A stretch of DNA of 64,000 bases from Butyrivibrio sp. NC2007 (GTDB lineage Bacteria > Bacillota > Clostridia > Lachnospirales > Lachnospiraceae), in NCBI RefSeq assembly GCF_000421405.1, contig NZ_ATWY01000012.1, positions 62,001-126,000 of the forward strand, written 5' to 3'. The notes beneath the pieces are model-generated. The model saw only the letters and a program-made list of their open reading frames with translations. It was not told where the DNA came from and made no database searches. Position numbers and translations under genes: made by a program. Of the stretch, positions 52,121-59,843 are shown in pieces; position 1 is the first letter of the stretch; the number at the start of each line of letters is the position of its first letter.

Positions 52121-53299
52121 ATGCTTGAAATAAAAGAATCATTTGCAAACAGCAAAACCATGCCAAAAGTCATGGTTATTGGCATCGGCGGTGGGGGAAA
52201 CAACGCCATAACAAGGATGATTGAAAAGGCATCCGATTATGTTACATATGCAGCACTTAACACTGATTCCATGACTCTGGATAAATGCCCAGCAACAAAA
52301 CGGCTTCAACTCGGCACAAAACTCACTCAGGGATTTGGTGCCGGCGGCGACCCTACTGTAGGGGAGTCCGCCGCAAAAGAGAGCGAGGAAGATATCGCAG
52401 AGCTCGTCCATGATGCAAACATGGTAATCCTAACCTGCGGAATGGGCGGAGGTACTGGAACTGGCGCCATTCCCGTAGTGGCTCAGATATGCAAAAACCT
52501 GGGAATCCTTACAGTCGCTGTAGTTACAATGCCTTTCTCCTTCGAAAGCAAACCCAGAGTCTATGCAGCGCAGACAGGATTAAAAAAGCTTGAGCAGAAC
52601 ATCGACACTCTACTGGTCATTCCTAATGACAAGCTCCTTACCATCACTGATAAGCAGTTCTTTCTTGATGAAGCCTTCACCCTGTGTGATTCAGTTCTAA
52701 AATACACAATCGAAGGCATCACTAATATCATCTTCAACCACGGAACAATAAACCTTGACTTTAACGACCTCAGATCCACGCTTAAAGACAAAGGTTATGG
52801 CTTATTCGGCATCGGAATAGCTTCTGGAGACGAGACAATAGTTGATGCAGTAGAAAAGGCCATCAGCTCTCAACTTCTCGACACCAGAATAACCGGAGCA
52901 TCCAATATACTCCTGAATACCAGCGGCAGAGTCGACCTTGTTGCTCTCAACAAAGCTGTTTCCTTTATACGAGAACAGGCTGGTGACAACGTTAATATCT
53001 TCTGGGGTACTGTAAGCGGCGATCCAACCTCTGAGGAAATAGTCGTAACAGTTATTGCGACAGGAATGAAGCAGGTTTCTACTGTTCAGGAGCCTTCAAC
53101 TCCTGACCCAAAAGACTTTGCTTCAAAAGTACTTGTCACGCCTAAAGAGCCCACTCCTCAGATAAATCCTAATCTGGACTTCCTAAAGAATGCAAAACAG
53201 GCATCAGACATACCGGCTGTTTCTACTCTTCAGTCAAAACCCAAGCCGAAGCCTGTCCAACTGCAGATTCCAGAGTTTTTACTCCATAAGCCAAGTTAA
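52121..53299 (+). CDS. FtsZ paralogue
   Basis: This 392-residue tubulin-fold GTPase has GGGTGTG (109-115), a nucleotide-binding start ([14 protein letters not shown]), and a T7 loop NLDFNDLRS (211-219) with the catalytic Asp. The C-terminus IPEFLLHK (383-390) resembles the conserved FtsZ tail peptide (DIPAFLRK) that binds FtsA, SepF or ZipA, so it may join or interfere with the host division ring. This distinguishes it from plasmid TubZ, which lacks that tail. GGGAGG precedes the ATG. It is under the ImmR-like operators. Confidence 0.9.
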   Translation: MLEIKESFANSKTMPKVMVIGIGGGGNNAITRMIEKASDYVTYAALNTDSMTLDKCPATKRLQLGTKLTQGFGAGGDPTVGESAAKESEEDIAELVHDANMVILTCGMGGGTGTGAIPVVAQICKNLGILTVAVVTMPFSFESKPRVYAAQTGLKKLEQNIDTLLVIPNDKLLTITDKQFFLDEAFTLCDSVLKYTIEGITNIIFNHGTINLDFNDLRSTLKDKGYGLFGIGIASGDETIVDAVEKAISSQLLDTRITGASNILLNTSGRVDLVALNKAVSFIREQAGDNVNIFWGTVSGDPTSEEIVVTVIATGMKQVSTVQEPSTPDPKDFASKVLVTPKEPTPQINPNLDFLKNAKQASDIPAVSTLQSKPKPKPVQLQIPEFLLHKPS

Positions 53300-53303
53300 A
53301 CCA

Positions 53304-53329
53304 TTAAAGCCAGGGAAACCTGGCTTTAA
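53304..53329. terminator. Bidirectional terminator
   Basis: TTAAAGCCAGG-GAAA-CCTGGCTTTAA is a perfect 11-bp stem between the convergent ftsZ paralogue and phosphatase gene. Confidence 0.85.
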
Positions 53330-54085
53330 TCAACCAACGTACGGAACTGGAAACTCCACCATGTCCTCGAGCCGTAGGAATATCAATCCGTTATCAACCT
53401 CATCGATCTCTCCGAAAGAACAGCCTCCATCGATATCGATTAGATTTCCTTTCCGAAAAGACTTCAGGCACCCAAAGTCTTCCTCAACCTCAATCCATTT
53501 TCGGATTCTCTGTACCGGAACGTGACCTGTGACAAATGTATAATCATAGTCACCATATATGTTCTCACCCCGAGTCTCAAAATCATCACGATATATGGAT
53601 GTCCAGACAATGTTCCAAACATCCTGGTAGTTCATATCCTTGTACTTCAGATTCTCAAGACCATTCTTATAATATGAATGGGAAAGACAAATTTTTCTGC
53701 CTTCCACTTCCATTGTCATCACGACATACCGGTCATTTAGCCATTTCAAAAGCTCTTTTCTTTCGGCTTTCTTCAGGGTCTCATACTGGGTGAACGTCTT
53801 GTCACCACCATTGTAAAATAGCCAAAGGTCCCAGTCTTTTCCGTTCCACTCATTCTTGCCACTAGGATCCACAGAATTAAGCATCATGAACTCATGGTTT
53901 CCTATGATCAGGTCCATATTAGCCTCTGCCATAATCTTCTGGAGAATCTTGATCCCATCAGGGCCTCTGTCTACTGCATCCCCTAAGACATATAGGTAGT
54001 CTTCTGACGAAAACTCGATAGCCTTAAGTCCAGCAAGAAACGTATTCAATTGTCCATGTATATCTGCCACCGCATACGTTGACAT
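53330..54085 (-). CDS. Ser/Thr-phosphatase-like metallophosphoesterase
   Basis: This 251-residue protein has the PP1/PP2A/Ap4A-phosphatase type metal motifs DIHGQ (8-12), GDAVDRG (35-41) and GNHEFM (61-66), plus a later GHVP segment. The layout is like PrpE or bacterial protein phosphatases. Substrate unknown. It is the only gene behind site G. Confidence 0.87.
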   Translation of the reverse strand: MSTYAVADIHGQLNTFLAGLKAIEFSSEDYLYVLGDAVDRGPDGIKILQKIMAEANMDLIIGNHEFMMLNSVDPSGKNEWNGKDWDLWLFYNGGDKTFTQYETLKKAERKELLKWLNDRYVVMTMEVEGRKICLSHSYYKNGLENLKYKDMNYQDVWNIVWTSIYRDDFETRGENIYGDYDYTFVTGHVPVQRIRKWIEVEEDFGCLKSFRKGNLIDIDGGCSFGEIDEVDNGLIFLRLEDMVEFPVPYVG

Positions 54086-54110
54086 TTTGCCCCCTAAAAA
54101 GCCTTATAAT

Positions 54111-54142
54111 ACTTTACTATACAGTGAGGACAAGAAATGTCC
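54111..54142 (-). promoter_or_regulatory. GGACA-palindrome promoter, site G
   Basis: GGACA-N5-TGTCC (54128-54142). At the standard 11-bp spacing the -10 is TAAAGT; TATAGT lies at 6 bp. It faces the phosphatase gene. Confidence 0.65.
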
Positions 54143-54147
54143 ACCTG

Positions 54148-56217
54148 TCATACTGCAAAACCAATTCCCTGTTTTTTCTCCTTGAACTGGTTGCCTGCTA
54201 CTGTTTCAAAGTCCTCCGCTTTAAGCTGCATAATCTTCTCTTTGGAGATCTTTTTGCCCTTGTTTTCTCTAAACAGCCTCTGTGACTGACGCATTTCTGC
54301 CTGTTCTAATAGATTACGGGCAAATCGTCCATTACCAAACTCCTCATGTTCGCAGGCCTCTCCAAAAATATCCATGCACTTGGATTCAACACCTTCATCC
54401 AACTTAAAGCCTTTCTTTTCAGCCATCAACTTAAGGATCTGCCAGATCTCATCAGCCTTATAGTCAGGGAAATTCAGATGAAATGCGATTCTGCTCCTAA
54501 GACCTTCATTCTTATCAAGAAATTCTTTCATCTTTTCAGGATATCCGGCGAAAATTACTATTACATCTTCTCTATGGTTTTCCATCTCCTGAACGATAGT
54601 ATTTATGGCTTCGTCGCCAAAAGAGTTCGATCCATCAACCAGAGAATAGGCCTCATCAATAAATAAAATACCCCCCTTAGCTTCGCGGAACTTCTCACAA
54701 ACGGTCTTTGCTGTCCATCCCACGTACCTCGCTATAAGATCAGAACGTCCCACCTCTACATAATTGCCGCTCTCGAGTACACCTTCTTTCTTGAGTATCT
54801 GAGCCAACAACCTGGCAACTGAAGTCTTTGCACTTCCAGGATTACCCGTAAATATCATGTGCATAGAATGTGAATATGTATCTATGCCCATCTTTGATCT
54901 GAGCTTCTTTGCCTTACCGGAATCAATTATCTGGTCAACAACAGTTTTGATTTCAGAAAGCCCAATCATTTCCTGAAGTTCTTTGTATGGCTCAGATGCC
55001 GGTTTCTTTGTCTCAACCTTGGCCACGGCACAAGTTTTATATGCTTTGTAAATACGCTCTCTCAATCCTCTTCCATACCAGGTATTAAACGCCTTGTACA
55101 CTTCTGCAACTGTATACACTTTTTTCTTTGTAAGAACACTATCAAAATCCGTTTCAGTTGCAAAGGTTTCTCGTTCGGTTGCCAGTTTTTTAAAGAGCCT
55201 AATTGATTTGTCACGGTCACCAGAACCTTCATTTATCTCTATAATGCTTATGCTCTCAACAGCCTTCGAGATCATTGAGTCTGAAAAGCCCGGTTTACTT
55301 GTATTTTCCACAAAAAAGCATAGCGTATACAGCCCATAGGTTTTCACTAGAAGATTAAAGCGTTCCGTAACTTGCTCATACGCAGAAGCATAAATACCAT
55401 GCATACCATCATCACCTGACATATCGATAGAAACTGCATTTCCCTGCGCCACATTAAAAATGTCATCTAACTCCTCGTCATTTCGATTAGCGCGTTCGCC
55501 GATAGATGTAAGCATTTCTACGCGGGTTCCTAAAACCCGATTATTTGACCATAATGCACTTACCAGCAACTCAATAATTGATTCAGCCGCCCGATAATCT
55601 CCTGCGCTTATCTTATAATGAACCGGATTTCCACAGTACTTTCTTGAATTTTCCTTAGAGTAAATCCTTCCAAGCTCCTCTAGCAGAGTATCATCAGCCA
55701 TAAGCTCTTCTGCTTTTTTAAGTGCCTGCTTATATGTCAGCTTTTTACAGATACATTTTTCTTTTACATTGAAATCATAGTTACAACCTAGATAATCGAG
55801 ATTCAGCTCATCTATAAAGCTTCTGGTGTGCCAGGGTATATAGCCCATAGAATCAGCACGTTTAATCTGGTTTCTGACTTCATACGGACAAATCTCTTTC
55901 TCAGAAATAATGGACACGTCTTCAACGCTGGTGCAGGCATCCATCACTGCCTTGCCAACGTAGTCTTTACATTTTTTTAATGATACTTTTTCAAGACTGC
56001 ATCCGGCCAGAATCGTCATTTCTTTCTCATTCCCTGCAGCAATCATCAAAGATAAGTTCTTATCAAGACCACATTCCACGCCAAGTTGACTATTGATGTT
56101 ACTGATATACTCAGAAAATTCATCACGTTTCCTCCTTCTAGGTCTTGGATCATCTTCTGCTACTTCATCAGGTAATTCTTTCCTTAAATAGCTACATATA
56201 AATTCATAAAAAACCAT
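54148..56217 (-). CDS. AAA+ ATPase, CbxX/CfxQ (SpoVK-like) family
   Basis: This 689-residue protein has a long N-terminal region (about 1-400) without known domain and a C-terminal AAA+ domain with Walker A GNPGSAKTS near residue 457, a GILFIDEAYSL Walker B and a long lid. In the Walker A motif Ala replaces the usual Gly before Lys. Relatives include rubisco activase-like CbxX and SpoVK; large members are common in Firmicutes, often with unknown partners. A remodelling role is likely. Confidence 0.85.
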   Translation of the reverse strand: MVFYEFICSYLRKELPDEVAEDDPRPRRRKRDEFSEYISNINSQLGVECGLDKNLSLMIAAGNEKEMTILAGCSLEKVSLKKCKDYVGKAVMDACTSVEDVSIISEKEICPYEVRNQIKRADSMGYIPWHTRSFIDELNLDYLGCNYDFNVKEKCICKKLTYKQALKKAEELMADDTLLEELGRIYSKENSRKYCGNPVHYKISAGDYRAAESIIELLVSALWSNNRVLGTRVEMLTSIGERANRNDEELDDIFNVAQGNAVSIDMSGDDGMHGIYASAYEQVTERFNLLVKTYGLYTLCFFVENTSKPGFSDSMISKAVESISIIEINEGSGDRDKSIRLFKKLATERETFATETDFDSVLTKKKVYTVAEVYKAFNTWYGRGLRERIYKAYKTCAVAKVETKKPASEPYKELQEMIGLSEIKTVVDQIIDSGKAKKLRSKMGIDTYSHSMHMIFTGNPGSAKTSVARLLAQILKKEGVLESGNYVEVGRSDLIARYVGWTAKTVCEKFREAKGGILFIDEAYSLVDGSNSFGDEAINTIVQEMENHREDVIVIFAGYPEKMKEFLDKNEGLRSRIAFHLNFPDYKADEIWQILKLMAEKKGFKLDEGVESKCMDIFGEACEHEEFGNGRFARNLLEQAEMRQSQRLFRENKGKKISKEKIMQLKAEDFETVAGNQFKEKKQGIGFAV

Positions 56218-56243
56218 CAGTTAACCTCCTAACCATAAAGCCA

Positions 56244-56594
56244 TCAATTCTTTTCCTCATCAAAGTGACAGCGATAGTGCTTGCTACCATCTATATGTAT
56301 AATGGGCTCTGCATTTATACCCAAAGCCTGCATAACAGCTTGTACCTGCTCATAGTCTATATAGGGGCTCATATAAACAAGCGGTTTCCCCTTATTTGAG
56401 ACCTCAACTCTTCCGCGGGGATAATAGTTGTATTTCTTATTACAGCCCTTTGGCTTCACAGACTCCCACAGCTTCTCATGATTGTAGTTATTTCCCGCTT
56501 TGGATAGCCCTTCCATTATCCCTTCTTCGTATCTTGCAATAACAAGCTCATCTTCTACCAGCCAAAATACACCTCTTATTCCTTCTTTACACAT
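56244..56594 (-). CDS. Hypothetical protein upstream of AAA gene
   Basis: This 116-residue protein has a strand-rich end (KKYNYYPRGRVEVSNKGK then PLVYMSPYIDYEQVQAVMQA). AGGAGAA precedes the ATG. It starts 26 bases before the AAA ATPase gene, so they are one operon. It has two candidate promoters upstream (site H and the CATG palindrome). No family recognised. Confidence 0.62.
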   Translation of the reverse strand: MCKEGIRGVFWLVEDELVIARYEEGIMEGLSKAGNNYNHEKLWESVKPKGCNKKYNYYPRGRVEVSNKGKPLVYMSPYIDYEQVQAVMQALGINAEPIIHIDGSKHYRCHFDEEKN

Positions 56595-56640
56595 TCCATT
56601 TCTCCTGTGTTTTAGTGCTTTTCTGCTATCTTATATTGTC

Positions 56641-56678
56641 ATTATAAATTGAGGCATGCGGAATTATTTGTACATGCC
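56641..56678 (-). promoter_or_regulatory. CATG-palindrome promoter (first copy)
   Basis: GGCATG-N14-CATGCC (56653-56678), 6 bases, TATAAT (56641-56646) on the - strand. The N14 centre is similar to the copy at 59791. Confidence 0.6.
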
Positions 56679-56736
56679 AAGCACGTTCAATCCGTATTCT
56701 CAATGCGCAGATCTTTGTCTGATACTATCAGAGTAT

Positions 56737-56758
56737 CGCGACAACAGCCTGGTTGACA
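56737..56758 (-). repeat. Shared leader element (first copy)
   Basis: On the - strand ACCAGGCTGTTGTCGCG follows the T-run after the hairpin at 56763 and is followed by a small hairpin (GATACT-N5-AGTATC). A near copy lies at 61262-61280 upstream of the dnaX operon. Confidence 0.5.
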
Positions 56759-56791
56759 AAAAATGGGACGATGCATTTCGCATCGTCCCAT
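56758..56791 (-). terminator. Terminator after WYL regulator gene
   Basis: ATGGGACGATGC and GCATCGTCCCAT form a perfect 12-bp stem around a 5-base loop, followed on the - strand by six T. Its 5' arm overlaps the -10 of site H, so only read-through RNA from the WYL gene contains the full stem. Confidence 0.75.
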
Positions 56792-56821
56792 AATACAAAG
56801 TGACATGGACAAAATCTGTCC
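56790..56821 (-). promoter_or_regulatory. GGACA-palindrome promoter, site H
   Basis: GGACA-N5-TGTCC (56807-56821), 11 bases, TATTAT (56790-56795) on the - strand, between the WYL gene and the gene at 56594. Confidence 0.72.
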
Positions 56822-56836
56822 TATGGGTTCCTCCTA

Positions 56837-57892
56837 CTAGTTATATCCTTCCAACGCCGTTTTTAAATCTTCAATTGCTTTTTCCCTCAGCTCCTTCGGC
56901 TCCAATATCACAACATCAGGAGCATAGTTCTTGGCAAACTGCAGTACAGAAGTCTCATTGGCATTAACAGCGACACTTACGTGGGTATCATCCTGATCAT
57001 AGAAGCGAACGTCACTTCCAAACATGTCTACAATATCGCTTATCATCTCATTAACTATCCTGAGCTTGGCCCGAGAAGTATCACTGCTGTACATATAAAC
57101 GTGCTCTTTCATATATTTTGAAAGATCCAAAGCCTGACCATTTGCACCCTTTAGCTTACTAAAAGGCTTTGATGTCTCTTCCAGCTTCTGAATATCTACA
57201 ATTCTGTCCACACGGTAATTTGAAATGTCCTCATACTTATCATAATTGCAGATAAGATAGTATTTTCCTTCTTTTGCAGCCATCTGGTACGGACTTACAA
57301 CATATACTCGTTCCTTACCGTTCTCATCTTTCTTAGGGTGTTGCTTGAGATCAGTTCCATATTCCACGTACTTGAAGGCAATCTTTTTCTTTTCATTTAT
57401 TGCCTCATCTATAACATCGATATTGAAAAAGAGCTGTTTGTTATTTGTCCTGTCCTTAGGCATTGTAGCGATATGCTTAACCCTGGACCTAAAGTAGATA
57501 TTTGAGAGCTTTTCTATCTTTTCAACAAGTTCCTTGCACTGGCTGTAAGGCAGATGCTTGGAAAAAAGAAGCCCATCAATAAGAAGGCGCAGCTCACTGT
57601 CCTCGAAATCCCTTACAAGATAAAAGTCGCTAAGAATGTAGTTCTCTTCCAGCTCTCCGGTCTTTGGGTTCTTAACCATACGGATCGATTCGCTATATGC
57701 AATGTCATACCCGAACTCTTCAAGCTTCATCAGGTTTGTCTTGATAGACTTCCTGTCAGCTGTCATGTCATATTCTTCCTTAAGCCGCTCCTCTATTTCC
57801 TTTTGGCTTAAGCGGTGATCCTCATCTGTATATTTCCTGAGTATGTCTAAGAGATTAAAAAGCATCAGTTTCTTTGATTGTTTTGTGCCCAT
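56837..57892 (-). CDS. WYL-domain transcriptional regulator
   Basis: This 351-residue regulator has an N-terminal winged HTH (SQKEIEERLKEEYDMTADRK) and a WYL domain (KIAFKYVEYG; YVVSPYQMAAKEGKYYLICN) and a C-terminal WCX region. The start at 57892 follows AAAAGGAG. It is a candidate to bind the GGACA palindromes because one lies just after it and it is one of few regulators inside that region. No binding evidence is visible. Confidence 0.88.
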   Translation of the reverse strand: MGTKQSKKLMLFNLLDILRKYTDEDHRLSQKEIEERLKEEYDMTADRKSIKTNLMKLEEFGYDIAYSESIRMVKNPKTGELEENYILSDFYLVRDFEDSELRLLIDGLLFSKHLPYSQCKELVEKIEKLSNIYFRSRVKHIATMPKDRTNNKQLFFNIDVIDEAINEKKKIAFKYVEYGTDLKQHPKKDENGKERVYVVSPYQMAAKEGKYYLICNYDKYEDISNYRVDRIVDIQKLEETSKPFSKLKGANGQALDLSKYMKEHVYMYSSDTSRAKLRIVNEMISDIVDMFGSDVRFYDQDDTHVSVAVNANETSVLQFAKNYAPDVVILEPKELREKAIEDLKTALEGYN

Positions 57893-58035
57893 GTCAGCTC
57901 CTTTTTTACCAGAAAAGTGCATTCCTTAATCAGCTACCATTCTACTAACAATTATGGGCAATTTTTTCCACATAGACAAATTAAGAAATCATAAAGAATC
58001 TTGAAACATGCATGTATAACAGTACCCATTTCGAA

Positions 58036-59049
58036 TTAATTGTTATCTTCTTCATCCTCATCCTTATCTGCAAGTGCCTCAGCTTCCGCGCGTGATAATT
58101 CGAAGTATATTCCTGAAACATCCCCATGTCGTTTAGGGTCAAGTTCCTTCGCAATAACATTAGTACCTTTGATATACTTGAATTCTTTGTCAACCCGGCT
58201 TACAGCTTCATCGACAGAATTTCCTTCTTTGTCGAAGATATCCAAGACAACCGCTTCGGATGCTCGGCACGAATGTAAAGTATTCCCCTTTCTCTCCGCA
58301 TGCTCTGGTATAAGTAATTTCACGATCTTTCCTTCCCTACACTTCTTCCATGCAATAAACGCCCCCTCTTCCGGGCAGAATATAGGCATGTGAAGCCCCT
58401 TTACTCCCTTCAAATTGTCAGGATCCAAATCGATGTCAGCGGTGCTAAGTCCCGTCATATCAGAGTTTGTAAAATCGGTCCAGTACGTCCTTCTGGCGAA
58501 ATCGAAATCGGCATTGCAGAGCCTCGTATCCTCGAATGTTGAATCATCAAAGTCAGCACAGCAAAAGCGCGCTTCTTCTAAATCCGATCCGGAAAAATCA
58601 CAATTACAGATTTCTGCCGCAAAGAAATTTGCCTTCTTTAAAACAGCATTCTTTATCTCACAGTCCCACATGCAAGAAAAGCTAAAACATGTCTTTTCTC
58701 CTTTGCACTCATTGAGTTTAGAGAGCGTTAAGTTTACATTGTAGAAAGTGGTGCCATCAATTACAGCCCTCGTCAAATCTGCATTGTGCATATATGCTCC
58801 CCAGAAGTTTGCATTAGACAAATTAGCTCCAGTAAGATTGGAGCTTCCAAGATTAACGCCCGTCATGTCTGCATATGAAAAATCCATCCCAGACAGATCC
58901 ATCTCACTGAGGTCAACATCGCTAAAGTCTGCACGCTTTCCTTCCTCATTATTTTTAAGCCACTTAGCATGCTCTTCCATTCGTCTGTCAAATTCAGACC
59001 TTTCAATCTTTTTTTGCGATAAAATCGTCATTCCCATAGATATCTGCAT
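58036..59049 (-). CDS. Pentapeptide-repeat protein
   Basis: This protein of about 337 residues holds tandem A(D/N)LXX-type pentapeptides (FSDVDLSEMDLSGMDFSYAD and onward, roughly residues 40-190), which fold as a right-handed beta helix. The C-terminal region (about 200-330) is a separate domain found in some Firmicutes pentapeptide proteins; I recall DUF5758. Helices of this kind can mimic DNA, as in Qnr proteins, but the function here is unknown. The start at 59049 follows AGGTGATGAT. Confidence 0.8.
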   Translation of the reverse strand: MQISMGMTILSQKKIERSEFDRRMEEHAKWLKNNEEGKRADFSDVDLSEMDLSGMDFSYADMTGVNLGSSNLTGANLSNANFWGAYMHNADLTRAVIDGTTFYNVNLTLSKLNECKGEKTCFSFSCMWDCEIKNAVLKKANFFAAEICNCDFSGSDLEEARFCCADFDDSTFEDTRLCNADFDFARRTYWTDFTNSDMTGLSTADIDLDPDNLKGVKGLHMPIFCPEEGAFIAWKKCREGKIVKLLIPEHAERKGNTLHSCRASEAVVLDIFDKEGNSVDEAVSRVDKEFKYIKGTNVIAKELDPKRHGDVSGIYFELSRAEAEALADKDEDEEDNN

Positions 59050-59080
59050 ATCATCACCTGTTCCTTTCCATAACAATCAA

Positions 59081-59725
59081 TTAGTTCTCTTTATCATCTT
59101 CCTTTAGTTCTTCACAAAGCCTCGATAATTCTTCAGGACCATACTTTCTTACATCATCGACAACCACTATCTTATCGATGGATTTAAGTATCTTTAGAAA
59201 ATCTGAAACCTCAGAAAAAGATAGTGTCTCATGGCACATCGCCTCAGGCTGAGCCTCATCATCTCCTTCAAATGGATAAGGATCATCAAAGATTACGTTT
59301 TTAAGTGAAATAAAGAAATGGGCCGTCCACCATTCAAGATCTACCTGACCCTGATCATAGTCTTCTGTATCTTCAACTGCATCAATGTCTGCAAGGCCAT
59401 ATTTCTCGCACATAAGCTCATGTATCTTACTGGGAGCCACTTCTCGTCCATTGTTGGTAATCAGATGGTTACAGAAGTAGTCATCAGAGCCTTCATTACT
59501 TATCTTTTCAATGGTCCCTATCAGCAGCTCCCTAAGCTCATCAGAACACTCAGTTCCATCCAGTGAATATCTATATATGTTGTCTGTATCCAAGAAATCA
59601 CTCAGCAGAGCCTCATAATAATGTGTATGCTTCCTGATAAAGTCGGCTATTCTATCATGAATCTTAAAATAAAGATATAAGATTCTACCTTTTTCTTCAG
59701 AACGAACAAATTTAACATTCTCCAT
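59081..59725 (-). CDS. Hypothetical protein (214 aa)
   Basis: This 214-residue, acidic, mainly helical protein (RILYLYFKIHDRIADFIRKH start; LSRLCEELKEDDKEN end) is followed after 31 bases by the pentapeptide gene, so both share a transcript. It lies behind the second CATG palindrome. No family recognised. Confidence 0.6.
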   Translation of the reverse strand: MENVKFVRSEEKGRILYLYFKIHDRIADFIRKHTHYYEALLSDFLDTDNIYRYSLDGTECSDELRELLIGTIEKISNEGSDDYFCNHLITNNGREVAPSKIHELMCEKYGLADIDAVEDTEDYDQGQVDLEWWTAHFFISLKNVIFDDPYPFEGDDEAQPEAMCHETLSFSEVSDFLKILKSIDKIVVVDDVRKYGPEELSRLCEELKEDDKEN

Positions 59726-59778
59726 ATCATCTGCTCCTATCTTTGATAAACTCTTATGTTTTCTGTTCTTGTGATTTC

Positions 59779-59814
59779 ATGATAAAAGAAGGCATGTGGA
59801 AATTTTTGCGCATG
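59779..59814 (-). promoter_or_regulatory. CATG-palindrome promoter (second copy)
   Basis: GGCATG-N14-CATG (59791-59814), 6 bases, TATCAT (59779-59784) on the - strand. The arrangement matches the copy at 56641. Confidence 0.5.
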
Positions 59815-59819
59815 AAAAT

Positions 59820-59839
59820 GGCAGGCTCGTGAGCCCGCC
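59820..59839 (-). terminator. Terminator of dnaX operon
   Basis: GGCGGGCTC-AC-GAGCCTGCC hairpin with one mismatch, followed by ATTTTC on the - strand, directly after the dnaX stop. Confidence 0.65.
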
Positions 59840-59843
59840 TGAT

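Noticed and set aside
52121-53299. TubZ-type plasmid partition protein
   Set aside because: The protein has an FtsZ-like adaptor-binding tail and FtsZ-type loops, and no TubR-like small HTH gene is adjacent; the neighbour is a CI/ImmA pair.
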